Origin: Bacteroidota bacterium
Lineage (GTDB): Bacteria > Bacteroidota > Bacteroidia > AKYH767-A > 2013-40CM-41-45
Direction: 5' to 3'
Assembly (NCBI GenBank): GCA_016721305.1
Contig: JADKIH010000007.1
Span: 1-64,000 of the forward strand
Length of the DNA stretch: 64,000 nucleotides
This document shows positions 28,216 through 37,889 of the stretch, in pieces; the stretch's first letter is position 1, and every line of letters begins with the position of its first letter. The position numbers were made by a program, and so were the translations under genes. Under the pieces are notes generated by a model. That model did no database searches. It worked only from the letters and a program-made list of their open reading frames with translations, and was not told where the DNA came from.

Positions 28216-30719
28216 TTATTTGTCGAGGACAATTTTCTTAACGATACGCTCAGATGAAGTGTTGAGCTCGATGAAGTAAATTCCTTTTGTAAGATCAGAA
28301 AGATCGAAAGTGAATTTATTGTCACCTTCAGTCATTGCAACATTATTTACAAGAACTGTTTTGCCAACCATGTCAAAGAAGCGAACGGCAACTGATTCAG
28401 ACACCGGTGAATTGAAAGACACGTTAACCTCGCCATTTGTAGGGTTTGGATAGAGTACCATTTCATTCAGAGAAGGAGTGATTTCTTCAGTTGTAATATT
28501 GCCATCGATCGTACGGAAGTTTGTGCTTCCAACACTCACTAACAAATTGTAGCATGCAGTAGTGCTGAATGCTCCATTGTAACCGTATACTCTTACATAG
28601 TAAGTGCCGGCAGTAGTTACGTTACGGATGATGGTTTCTGAAGTTGTTCCGCCATTTTGAGCAGTAGTCAACAACGATAAGCCTGAGTTATACAGACGTA
28701 CATCGTAGTCAGCAGGAAGATTTGTCAAAGTGATTTTGATCTTCGTGTTAGGAGCAACAGTCGTAAACTTGAACCAGTCGAGGTCAGTAGTAGTTGAAAT
28801 CAGACCTGAAATGTTCGTGTTCGTTGAGATTATTTTAGCTGTTGTAGAAGTATTGTTTGATTCCCAAATATCAGTGCAACCGCTTACTGTTCCTGTTGTG
28901 AAATTAGTACCCACAATATAAGAACTTGAGCCTGAAGCACAGTTTGAACGAACTTGCCAGTTATAAAGCGAAGCACTTACCAAACCTGAAAGGGAAATTG
29001 AATTAGTTGCAGAACTTACAGTTGTCCAGGTAGCCGAACTGTTCAATTTGTATTGAACCGAGTAACTAGTTGCACCTGATACCGCAGTCCAAGAGAGAGC
29101 TGCTGTTGTAGTACCGATAGTTCCATTTGTTAAACCGCTAGGAGCGCCACATGTTACAACAGTTGCAGTTGTAAAGTTAGTACCTGCAGTAAATGCACTT
29201 GCACCTGAAGCACAAGTAGCAGAAACCTGCCAGTTGTAAAGTGATCCGCTAACCAATCCTGATAAAGAAATTGAATTAGTAGCAGAAGTTGCAGATGTCC
29301 ATAGCAGAAGTGTTCAATTTATATTGAACAGAATAACTTGTCGCACCGGAAACAGCTGCCCAAGAAAGCGCAGCAGTTGTTGTTCCAATTGTACCATTTG
29401 CAAGAGCTGTTGGAGCACCGCAAGAAGTTGTAGAACCTGTAGTAAAATTAGTACCTGCTGTATATGAACTCGCACCTGAAGCACAAGTAGCAGAAACCTG
29501 CCAGTTGTAAAGAGATGCACTAACTAAACCTGATAAAGAAATAGAGTTAGTTGCTGTAGTTGTAGTTGACCATGTAGCAGAAGTGCTGAGTTTATACTGA
29601 ACAGAATAGCTCGTTGCACCTGATACAGCTGCCCATGAAAGAGCTGCAGTAGTAGTACCGATCGTTCCGTTTGTCAAACCTGCAGGAGCACCGCAAGTTG
29701 TAGTAGGAGCCTGGCAACCCAAAGAAGACAGCATTGCAGCACGTGCGCCGCCTGTAGTAAAGAGCAGCCATACGCGAAGTCTGACCTGCTGTGAACATAT
29801 TCATAGCATTATCGTCAGTGTAATCCATGTAATTCATGAACATTACACCGGGCGAACTTGGAGAACAAGCATCTGTGTGCGGGAAAGCAGGAGCGCCATA
29901 ATTTTCGCCTGCCTGATTTGGAGTATCACCCACATTATCCGTACCTGAACATTGATTTGAAGCATTTGTATCATCGCCCCAAATGTGGTAAAGATTCAAC
30001 CAGTGACCTACTTCGTGAGTAGCTGTTCTACCCAGATTGTAAGGAGTAGCAGTTCCCGGTTTAGCAATACTTCCGATTGAAGAATAAAGGAGTACAACTC
30101 CATCAGTCGAAGCAGAACCACCAGGGAATTGAGCATAACCCAAAACACCACCACTCAGATTACAAGACCAGATGTTTAAGTAGTTAGCAGAGTTCCATGC
30201 GTTCATACCACCTGCAGTTGCGCTGGTAGCAGTTTTTACTCCATTGTTTGTAGAGAATGAAGTTGTTGTTGTTTGCTTTCTTTCGATACCTGTAGTTGGA
30301 TTGCCATTAGGATCGCGTTGCGCCAGACAGAATTGGATGTTAGTATTCACTGCCAAACCTGCAAAAGCAGAAGGAGTGTTACCGGCATCTGAATTCAAGC
30401 GGGCATAATCTAAGTTCAACTGATTCAACTGAGCGAGACACTGAGCATCAGAAATATTCTGTGCAGTGGTGTTGTACACGATGTGAAACACTACCGGAAT
30501 AGTGATAATCGCATTTGTTGAATTTTGGTTTTTGTGAGCATTAAGATAAGCCGCAGTTTGGTTTTCAATCTGCTGCATTCTTGATGCAAGACCCGGGTCA
30601 GCAGCCATTTGTTGCTGAAGGTTGTCCATTGTACCGCAATTTCTGTGAGACACAGATTGGGCATTAACCAGAACCGAGAAGAGCATTCCAATTCCGATCA
30701 GAAGTAGTTTTTTGTTCAT
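28216..30719 (-). CDS. Secreted M43-type metalloprotease with FN3, PPC and T9SS domains (frameshifted)
   Basis: About 835 residues. Signal peptide (KKLLLIGIGMLFSVLVNAQ); zinc metalloprotease domain of the pappalysin/M43 group with HEVGHWLNLYHIWGDD and the Met-turn region MFMNYMDYTDD. Three near-identical fibronectin type III repeats follow (each starting CGAP-LTNGTIGTTTAALSW). Then comes a pre-peptidase C-terminal (PPC) domain (TDLDWFKFTTVAPNTKIKITL), and a type A T9SS sorting domain (EMVLYPNPTNGEVNVSF ... KKIVLDK). Frames change near 29740 and 29295. Secreted protein-degrading enzyme, probably nutritional (inference). The repeated FN3 DNA is prone to assembly error. Confidence 0.88.
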
Positions 30720-30826
30720 TTATGATAATTGTTTAGGATTTCTAAGGAAGGTCACAATTTTACAATCACAAATTGGAGTCAATTGTGAAGAAACGGCTAT
30801 TGGCGCGGGATTGCGGGGATTATGGG

Positions 30827-31522
30827 TTATTTGCAGACGAATTTATATCCGACCCCTCTTACTGAGAAGAAGTACTTTGGATCCTTAGGATCTTCCTCAA
30901 AATACTTCCGGAAGGCCAATATAAAGTTATCGACGGTGCGAGTGGAAGGATAAATATCATATCCCCAGACAGTTTCAAGGATTTGTTCACGCGAAACTAC
31001 TTCATTTCGGCGCTCTATGAGCAGCTTTAACAGGGCAATTTCCTTCTTTGTAAGACGAATCTGCTTTTTGTCCTTTCCCATGATCTCAAAAGTCCGGAAA
31101 TTGACTTCATTCCCTTCAAAACGGAAGACATCGCTCATTTCCTTCTTTTCTTCAAGCGTCAGGCCTCTTTTGACCAAAGCGTGAATTCTGAGCAAAAACT
31201 CCTCTATATTAAAGGGTTTCGTCATATAATCGTCGGCCCCTCGTTTTAGGCCCATAATCTTGTCCTCGCTGGCGTTCTTAGCCGACAGGAATAGGATAGG
31301 GACGGTAGAGTTATGCAGTCTAATAGCCTCGCAGGCAGCAAATCCGTCCATCTCCGGGAGCATAACATCCAGCACGACCAGATTAAAGCGCTCCTGTTTG
31401 AAAACCTTGACAGCCTCGATACCATTTCCGACAGCTACCACTTTGTAACCCTCGAGTTCCAGATTCAGCTTGATAGCCTCTTGTAAGTGCTCTTCATCTT
31501 CAACTAATAAAATACGGATCAT
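30827..31522 (-). CDS. OmpR-family response regulator
   Basis: 231 residues. Receiver domain with acidic pocket E8-D9, phosphoacceptor D52 (VVLDVMLPEMDG), T in LFLSAK and the conserved lysine in MTKPF. A winged-helix C-terminal domain follows (IRLTKKEIALLKLLIERRNEVVSREQILETVWGYD ... STRTVDNFILAFRKYFEEDPKDPKYFFSVRGVGYKF). Regulates transcription upon phosphorylation. No histidine kinase gene adjoins it, so it is an orphan here. Divergent from mqnE. The M43 protease gene lies downstream on the same strand with a 107-base gap. Intact. Confidence 0.93.
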   Translation of the reverse strand: MIRILLVEDEEHLQEAIKLNLELEGYKVVAVGNGIEAVKVFKQERFNLVVLDVMLPEMDGFAACEAIRLHNSTVPILFLSAKNASEDKIMGLKRGADDYMTKPFNIEEFLLRIHALVKRGLTLEEKKEMSDVFRFEGNEVNFRTFEIMGKDKKQIRLTKKEIALLKLLIERRNEVVSREQILETVWGYDIYPSTRTVDNFILAFRKYFEEDPKDPKYFFSVRGVGYKFVCK

Positions 31523-31661
31523 AAGGATAGATTTGCTTACTACAATAATACTCGAAAAAACGATAGAAATCGAATCGGAATGTCAGACTTGCGTAAATTT
31601 TGGCCAAGTTGAGTAACAGCTCGACAAGCTTTATTGGCTATGAATAATCTCCGGTGAATCG

Positions 31662-31669
31662 TATCTTTG
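31662..31669 (+). promoter_or_regulatory. -7 element of mqnE
   Basis: TATCTTTG, exact match to TAnnTTTG, ends 17 bases before the chosen ATG. This decides the start: a longer in-frame reading from 31654 would begin upstream of the promoter. Confidence 0.6.
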
Positions 31670-31686
31670 AGGCCCAAATTATAAGT

Positions 31687-32817
31687 ATGATCAGTACAGC
31701 ATTGTTGAACGACGAATCTCTCGCACCTGAACTTAAGGTGATTGGACAAAAAGTAGTTGACGGAAAAAGAATTACTGCCGACGAAGGTGTCTTACTTTTT
31801 GAAAAAGCAGATACCGGCTTTTTGGGAGCACTGGCTAATCATGTTCGTGAAAAGAAGAACGGTCACAATACTTACTTCAATCGTAATTTTCATATTGAAC
31901 CGACGAATGTGTGTGTGTTCTCTTGCAAATTCTGTTCGTACTCTCGCACGTTAAAAAATCGGGAAGAAGGATGGGAGCTGACGGAAAATCAAATCATGGA
32001 TATTGTGAAGTCGTTCGACGGAAAACCGGTAACGGAGGTTCATATTGTCGGAGGTGTTCATCCGAAAATGGACTTACATTATTTCATGGATGTGCTCCGT
32101 AAAATAAAAGCACACCGTCCTGATTTACATATCAAAGGTTTTACTGCAGTAGAGTTGGACTACATGTTCCGCAAAGCTAAAGTATCGGTACAGCAGGGAA
32201 TGGAAATGATTCACGAAGCCGGATTGCAATCACTTCCCGGTGGTGGTGCGGAAATTTTTGATGAAACTATTCGTGAACAAATTTGTGCCGACAAATGCTC
32301 ATCAGATGAATGGCTGAATATCCACGAAACTGCTCATCGCTTAGGAATGCATTCGAATGCGACAATACTCTACGGACATATCGAAACGTACCGTCATCGT
32401 ATTGAGCACATGGAACGTTTACGCGATCTTCAGGATAAGACCGGTGGCTTCAATACATTTATTCCACTCAAGTTTCGTAATCAGGGAAATGAAATGTCGA
32501 ACATTTCGGAAGTGAATGTAGTGGAAGACTTACGAAACTATGCGGTTTCAAGAATTTTCCTTGATAATTTCAATCACATCAAAGCCTACTGGCCAATGAT
32601 CGGTCGTACAACAGCACAGCTTTCACAAGCATTTGGTGTTGATGATCTCGATGGAACAATAGACGACACAACAAAGATCTATTCCATGGCCGGAGCAGAA
32701 GACCAGAACCCGTCTCTCTCGACAGAAGACCTCGTACAATTAATTCGCGAATCAGGCCGCAAACCTGTTGAACGCGACACGTTGTACAATGTGGTGAATG
32801 ATTTTGAATTGGTGTAG
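31687..32817 (+). CDS. mqnE: Aminofutalosine synthase (radical SAM, menaquinone synthesis)
   Basis: Radical SAM enzyme of the futalosine route to menaquinone. 376 residues. [4Fe-4S]-binding CX3CX2C at C76, C80, C83 (CVFSCKFCSYSR); HIVGGVHPKMDLHYFMDVL; IKGFTAVELDYM; LPGGGAEIFDETIRE; and NATILYGHIET. These match MqnE better than MqnC (cyclic dehypoxanthinyl futalosine synthase), its closest relative, but the two can be confused by eye. Intact. No other mqn gene is in the window. It implies respiration with menaquinone. Confidence 0.87.
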   Translation: MISTALLNDESLAPELKVIGQKVVDGKRITADEGVLLFEKADTGFLGALANHVREKKNGHNTYFNRNFHIEPTNVCVFSCKFCSYSRTLKNREEGWELTENQIMDIVKSFDGKPVTEVHIVGGVHPKMDLHYFMDVLRKIKAHRPDLHIKGFTAVELDYMFRKAKVSVQQGMEMIHEAGLQSLPGGGAEIFDETIREQICADKCSSDEWLNIHETAHRLGMHSNATILYGHIETYRHRIEHMERLRDLQDKTGGFNTFIPLKFRNQGNEMSNISEVNVVEDLRNYAVSRIFLDNFNHIKAYWPMIGRTTAQLSQAFGVDDLDGTIDDTTKIYSMAGAEDQNPSLSTEDLVQLIRESGRKPVERDTLYNVVNDFELV

Positions 32818-32887
32818 TTTTACCGGTCTTTTACTAGGAAGTACTTCTTTGTTTGTTCTGCTTTTTTCACTGTTTACTTAAGTCTGG

Positions 32888-33462
32888 TTCGACTCTCCCG
32901 AGTCGAAGCCTCCTTGCTCGCACCTGAATACAATTATGGGACCCTCCGGGTCTGCCACTTCCGGATACAACCTGGCCGTAACAAAAAGCAAAGTGTCATA
33001 TACGGATTCCGAAAACAAGGCTTCAACTAAAGTGCGTAGCAACCCTTTCAGAAGTTGCAGTCCCTGAGGGTCACACACTAATTCTGAAAACAAAGCTTCA
33101 ACTAAGGTGCGTAGCAACCCTTTCAGAAGTTGCAGACCCGGAGGGTCACACAATTGTATTCAGTGAACGACGTAGAACTTCCGACTCGGCAGAGTCGCAC
33201 TCACTTACACTATCCGCTTTTAAGAACATTCGACTCTCCCGAGTCGAAGCCTTCTTGCTTGCACCTGGATACAAATATGGGACCCTCCGGGTCTGCCACT
33301 TCCGGATACAACCTGGCCGTAACTAAAAGCAAAGTGTCATATACGGGTTCCGAAAACAAGGCTTCAACTAAAGTGCGTAGCAACCCTTTCAGAAGTTGCA
33401 GACCCGGAGGTCACACAATTGTATTCAGTGAACGACAAGGAACTTCCGACTCAGCAGAGTCG
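32888..33462. repeat. REP-like palindrome array, two long direct repeats
   Basis: Two direct repeats (about 32888-33228 and 33229-33480) share most of their sequence. The first contains an extra 75-base tandem unit (33011-33085, 33086-33160). Each carries short palindromes in a fixed order: TTCGACTC-tccc-GAGTCGAA (32888-32907; 33229-33248), GACCC-tcc-GGGTC (32940-32952; 33281-33293), GACCC-gga-GGGTC (33135-33147; degenerate at 33401-33412; a variant at 33060-33072) and CGACTC-nGCA-GAGTCG (33182-33197; 33447-33462). The array lies immediately upstream of a transposase of the REP-associated (RAYT) type, and another GACTC/GAGTC palindrome lies downstream of it. No protein is supported here. Confidence 0.8.
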
Positions 33463-33558
33463 CACTCACTCACACTATCCGCTTTTAAAAACATCTTCAA
33501 AGTATGAAGTTTCTGAGTCTCGTTGAACAAGCTTTTACTTTTTGGAAATTTGCAGCCT

Positions 33559-34014
33559 ATGAGCTACACACAACTTTACATTCAATTGGTTCTGCCGGTA
33601 AATTTTCGAAGGAATCTGATTTTACCTCAGTGGGAAAACGAACTATATAAATATATGTCAGGTACGTTAGATAATCGAGGTCACAAATCGATTGCTATTA
33701 ATGGAATGCCCGATCATACCCATATATTCTTTGGATTAAATCCAAAGGAAGGGATTTCAGATTTAGTCCGAGAAATAAAAAAAACAACCAATGCCTTTAT
33801 TAACAATAATCGCTTTTGCAAAGAAAAATTCGAATGGCAAGAAGGTTTCGGTGCATTTTCATATCACCAATCCATGGTTCCTAAGATTTACGACTACGTA
33901 ATTAATCAGAAGCTTCATCACCAACAGAAAACATTTAAACAAGAGTTTCATGAAATGTTGGCAGAATTTGAAAACAGAAAGGATACGAAATACTTGTTTG
34001 AATTTCGCGAATAA
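33559..34014 (+). CDS. REP-associated tyrosine (IS200-like, Y1) transposase
   Basis: 151 residues of the Y1-transposase HUH superfamily: MSYTQLYIQLVLPVNF at the start, the metal-binding HUH motif PDHTHIFFGL (H53, H55), FEWQEGFGAFSYHQS, and a candidate catalytic tyrosine Y113 in YDYVINQKLHHQQKTF. The compact single-domain form, and the flanking palindrome array, fit the RAYT class, which nicks and moves REP elements through 5'-phosphotyrosine links. A plain IS200/IS605 element would show its own left and right end hairpins and a mobile unit; I see only the REP-like array. Intact, so it may be active. Confidence 0.85.
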   Translation: MSYTQLYIQLVLPVNFRRNLILPQWENELYKYMSGTLDNRGHKSIAINGMPDHTHIFFGLNPKEGISDLVREIKKTTNAFINNNRFCKEKFEWQEGFGAFSYHQSMVPKIYDYVINQKLHHQQKTFKQEFHEMLAEFENRKDTKYLFEFRE

Positions 34015-34029
34015 CAAATGGATCGCTAT

Positions 34030-34043
34030 GACTCAATTGAGTC
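34030..34043. repeat. REP-like palindrome downstream of the transposase
   Basis: GACTC-aatt-GAGTC is a perfect 14-base palindrome, 16 bases after the transposase stop. It has the same arms as the array on the other side. Confidence 0.65.
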
Positions 34044-34101
34044 TTCAAAATTGTCAATAAGTGCAAATTGGAATTGAATATCCAAGAATCAAATGCAATT
34101 G

Positions 34102-35161
34102 TTACTCTTCACTATCAGCTTTGTGCTTAGAGTAATTTCTCCACTTTTCTAAAACAGCTAAGAAATCAGGCGGGAGTTCAGATTCGAAAAACACTTTTTC
34201 ACGTGTAGTCGGGTGGATGAAACCTAAAGTCTTTGCATGCAAAGCTTGCCTAGGAATCAGAGAAAAGCAATTTTCGATATACTGTTTGTACTTGGTGAAT
34301 GTTGTGCCCTTTAATATTTTATCGCCTCCATATGTATCATCATTGAATAGAGGATGACCAATGAATTTCATGTGCACGCGAATCTGATGTGTACGGCCGG
34401 TTTCCAGCTTACATTCAATAAGCGTAACATACCCAAAACGCTCTAGTACGCGATAATGTGTAACAGCATGCTTCCCGTAATCGCTCATGGGAAAAACGTC
34501 CATCACTTTTCTATCTTTCAAATTACGTCCAACGTTTCCAATTACCGTTCCTTCGTCTTCTTTGAAATCACCCCAAACAAGAGCAATATATTTTCGGTCA
34601 ATCGTTCGGTCGAAAAAATTCTTTCGCCAGATGATTCATGGCGGATTCTGTTTTCGCAATCACCAATAAACCGGAAGTATTTTTATCAATACGGTGAACA
34701 AGCCCAGGACGATCCATATTCTTTGCCGAAGCAGGCAGATTTGAAAAATGGTAGACGAGTGCATTCATCAGTGTTCCGGTATAGTTACCGTAAGCCGGAT
34801 GGACAACCATTCCGGGCGCTTTATTGATGATGACAAGATCTTCGTCTTCGTAAACAATATCGATCGGTAAATCCTGTGGAACTAATTCATGCTCACGCAC
34901 AGGTTCAGGAAGAACGATTTGAATCTGATCGAGCGGCTTTACTTTGTAACTCGACTTAACAGGTTTTCCATTGACTAATATGTTTCCGTCTTCACAAGCC
35001 TGCTGAATTTTATTGCGGGAAATATTCGGCATCCGATTGAACAAAAATTTGTCAATTCGGATCATCATGTGTCCTTTTTCTACAATAAACCGATGGTGCT
35101 CATAAAGCTCTTCCTGCTCACCGCCTTCGATTTCAATTTCGTCTTCTTCGTGATTTACCAT
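34102..35161 (-). CDS. rluD: RluA-family pseudouridine synthase (one frameshift)
   Basis: Isomerises uridines in 23S rRNA. About 353 residues. An S4 RNA-binding domain (IRIDKFLFNRMPNISRNKIQQACEDGNILVNG) leads into the catalytic domain with the aspartate motif HRIDKNTSGLLVIAK and the later ETGRTHQIRVHMKFIGHPLFNDDTYGG. Frames meet near 34618. Removing one T from a run of six gives KEFFDRTIDRKYIALVWGDF, so the break is a homopolymer error. RluD is the best match by neighbourhood (ddl, PASTA, rluD is a common Bacteroidota order), though RluA/RluC subtypes cannot be excluded. Confidence 0.87.
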
Positions 35162-35181
35162 TTCGTTATTGAAAATAAATT

Positions 35182-37035
35182 TTACTGAATAATGAGCTTT
35201 TGAACTGAAGTCAGATTGTGCTCATTTGTCAGTCGTACAAAATAAACTCCGGAGCTAAATTCCGCAGTCGAAATGGTCGTATTGTTATTGATTGATTGGC
35301 TATTGATAATTCTTCCGGCGAGATCCAAAACCTGAACACCGTATGTTCCGGGTTTAGGTAGAGTTATGGAGAAGGATGTAGTAGCAGGATTCGGAAATAC
35401 ATTGAAGTTGAATGAAGAACTCAATTCATCAACGCCTATTACAGTGAGATGTGAACCGAAAACAGGGCGAATCATCCATGACCCGACAACGCTCGACTGA
35501 TGCCAGAATCCATCGACATGGTAGTACATATTCCCGTGAGAGTCTGTGTTCCGATCCAACCCAACTCCATACTGAGTTGCCGGTTCATTTTGAGTAAGGC
35601 CAATCCAAATCGGTCCCGGGTCCACGATAATCAAACTATCGAATGTAAATGTTTTGAAGCCATTGATGCTATCGTTTACACCGGGTTTTTGATCGATTCG
35701 ACGGTAGATTAACGAAGATGAATTAGAGCCTGCATCGACAGAGCTCCATGCGCATAGCTGAAATAACTTATTGGTTACATCGACACCAACCGGATTGAAA
35801 TAAATTTGAACTCCAACCAATGTGTCGCGCATCTTCACATCAAATTTATACGCCATTGAAACATCGGTATTTCCTGTCAGACCGTATGCTACTTCGGCGG
35901 ATCCGTCGTCGTAAGCGTAGTAGTTGTGAAAATACTGATGATAAAAGCTTGTGTCATTGAAAGCAAGAGATGTCGTTCCCTGTTGAGAAAAGTATGACCT
36001 CACTAAAAAATCAATACTATCGCCTGATTGAATAGGGTAGGAAAAGTTTGAAATATCGTAAGCAAATGGGATGTACGTTTGCGAGCCCGTCGTACTGAAA
36101 AATCCCGGTGTTTGTTGGAAGATGGAAGTACCATTCTGGCTGATATCAAGAGCCGGCGTAAACACAGTTCCACCATAATTGATATCATGAATCGTATCAG
36201 CCAGGCTCGTACGCATGGCTGCCGGTGCCTGCGCTCCTAAATACTTGTAGTGAGGATAGGGCATTGCCGAATATTCGTTTAACAAAGAAGCTTGAGGGCG
36301 AATCAGACCATTATCGACTATAGAATCATTAGCAGCACCAAACTGACGTAGAATTACATAGTCTACGTTCCAATGATCTCTGTTTCCATTTACAGTAGCA
36401 ATATTTGAAAATCGAAATTGGAATCCTTTAAAGAAATATTTCCCGTCGAGAAGATGAATATTGGCTCTCCGGAAAGCGGTATCCGTTCTTCCTGCAAGTG
36501 ACCAAACTAAATTCCAGCTCTCAGTTGAGTCTTTTATTTCCAGTCGAAGAGAATCGGCTGTTTCAGGCACATCGCCTAACCCTTGAGGTTGATAGAAGAA
36601 ACTCAGCCAGACAGAGGTATCACCTGCTAAAACACCAAGATCGATTGGACGAGAAGTCAGATAATCTGCAATTGCATCAGTAGATCCTGACGGATTGTAC
36701 GGAACTCCGAATTTAGTTAGACCATCGAATGTAGCAACGCCAATTGTTATTGGGCGATCAGGATAATTTGTATTGATAAACACATTGCTGTCTAACCATA
36801 AGCTGTCGAACGGATAAATTCCCTGACGTGAGAAATCATCGACAAATGGAAGAATCAATGTGTCATCGATTGCAGCAGTTCGAATAAGTTGGTAAAAGGC
36901 TTCAGATTTTGACGCCTTCTGTAGAATAGGATTTGTGCCTAACGGTATTATAGTTTCCTGAGCATAACCGGAAAACGGCAAAAGAAAAACAGCAAATAAG
37001 ATGACCTGAAAAAAGGAAGATAGCTTTCTAAACAT
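35182..37035 (-). CDS. T9SS type A cargo protein of unknown function
   Basis: 617 residues, intact. Signal peptide (FFQVILFAVFLLPFSGYAQ). A large beta-rich body (for example DDTLILPFVDDFSRQGIYP, VWLSFFYQPQGLGDVPETADSL with features of a jelly-roll, and AYDDGSAEVAYGLTG). C-terminal type A sorting domain from FNFNVFPNPATTSFSITLP to TSVQKLIIQ. Surface-exposed or secreted. No catalytic motif recognised. It sits between rluD and the PASTA gene, an insertion into the usual ddl-PASTA-rluD order. Confidence 0.78.
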   Translation of the reverse strand: MFRKLSSFFQVILFAVFLLPFSGYAQETIIPLGTNPILQKASKSEAFYQLIRTAAIDDTLILPFVDDFSRQGIYPFDSLWLDSNVFINTNYPDRPITIGVATFDGLTKFGVPYNPSGSTDAIADYLTSRPIDLGVLAGDTSVWLSFFYQPQGLGDVPETADSLRLEIKDSTESWNLVWSLAGRTDTAFRRANIHLLDGKYFFKGFQFRFSNIATVNGNRDHWNVDYVILRQFGAANDSIVDNGLIRPQASLLNEYSAMPYPHYKYLGAQAPAAMRTSLADTIHDINYGGTVFTPALDISQNGTSIFQQTPGFFSTTGSQTYIPFAYDISNFSYPIQSGDSIDFLVRSYFSQQGTTSLAFNDTSFYHQYFHNYYAYDDGSAEVAYGLTGNTDVSMAYKFDVKMRDTLVGVQIYFNPVGVDVTNKLFQLCAWSSVDAGSNSSSLIYRRIDQKPGVNDSINGFKTFTFDSLIIVDPGPIWIGLTQNEPATQYGVGLDRNTDSHGNMYYHVDGFWHQSSVVGSWMIRPVFGSHLTVIGVDELSSSFNFNVFPNPATTSFSITLPKPGTYGVQVLDLAGRIINSQSINNNTTISTAEFSSGVYFVRLTNEHNLTSVQKLIIQ

Positions 37036-37126
37036 TGCGCGGGAAGGAGTTCTGGGTTTGTACAGATTATAATACTAACGGAATGATCCGGAATTATTTT
37101 GCACGAAAATACGAATAATGCCTCGA

Positions 37127-37885
37127 TTAATGGAGGTAAATCTCAATCGCCTCACCTTGGTTAATTGTCGCATTATCAGAGGCTTCAGGGATTTGCTTGT
37201 AGATGACGGCTCTGGTTGAATCTCTCACTCCCGGATCAAAATGAACCATACCAACATTTAGGGATGAGCCTTTGAGAACGAATAGAGCTTCACCATATGT
37301 CTGACCGCTCAGATCAGGCACCGGCACTTCAACACTTCCTACACCGTCGCCGAGTACAAGATCAATTTCCGAACCTTTGGGAATTGATTTCCCCGGGCGA
37401 ACCGAAGTGCCTTTATATCTCTGATCGAGCACAGCGTTTTTGGCCAGATCGGGTTTGTATGAAAGTTGACCAACGCGCAGACCAAACGATTGAAGAATAG
37501 CTTCCGCCTGACGTAAAGAGACGTCGGCCAGGTCAGGCATTTTTACATCAGGAGGATGGAGCGAATTTACGGTCAGATAAATTGTACGGCCTTCTTTCAC
37601 TTTGCTCTTCGGTGCAGGATCTTGTTCTAAAACGGTTCCCGGTGGTTTCTCGAGATCAAAGAGTGAATCGTTTACTTTAAAATCAAGATTTTTATCGGCC
37701 AAAAATGTCTTTAAGCGTTCTATCTTTTGGCCACGCAAATCAGGCACGGAAATACTTTCTCCGTGATGAGTATACGAGCCCAACCAATACGATACCGCGC
37801 CAAATACGAGCAGAAGCAAGCCAAGCAGAATTCCTATATTTCTGAAAAACACTTTACTTTTTAAGAAGGGAATTAATTTCGTCAT
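37127..37885 (-). CDS. PASTA-domain membrane protein
   Basis: 252 residues: short cytoplasmic tail, one membrane helix (GILLGLLLLVFGAVSYWLG), then three PASTA domains (SVPDLRGQKIERLKTFLADKNLD; KMPDLADVSLRQAEAILQSFGL; PVPDLSGQTYGEALFVLKGSSL). PASTA modules bind peptidoglycan or its fragments in other proteins. There is no kinase or transpeptidase domain. The start at 37885 places the helix at the N-terminus. It lies four bases from the end of the ddl fusion gene, so it is co-transcribed with it. Confidence 0.85.
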   Translation of the reverse strand: MTKLIPFLKSKVFFRNIGILLGLLLLVFGAVSYWLGSYTHHGESISVPDLRGQKIERLKTFLADKNLDFKVNDSLFDLEKPPGTVLEQDPAPKSKVKEGRTIYLTVNSLHPPDVKMPDLADVSLRQAEAILQSFGLRVGQLSYKPDLAKNAVLDQRYKGTSVRPGKSIPKGSEIDLVLGDGVGSVEVPVPDLSGQTYGEALFVLKGSSLNVGMVHFDPGVRDSTRAVIYKQIPEASDNATINQGEAIEIYLH

Positions 37886-37889
37886 GATT

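Noticed and set aside
32888..33462. CRISPR array
   Set aside because: The repeats are few, long, palindromic and unevenly spaced, the intervening sequence is itself repeated, and no cas gene is present.
32878..33507. Open frames within the palindrome array on both strands
   Set aside because: They follow the repeats, contain the same peptide twice because the DNA is repeated, and lack any family or start signals.
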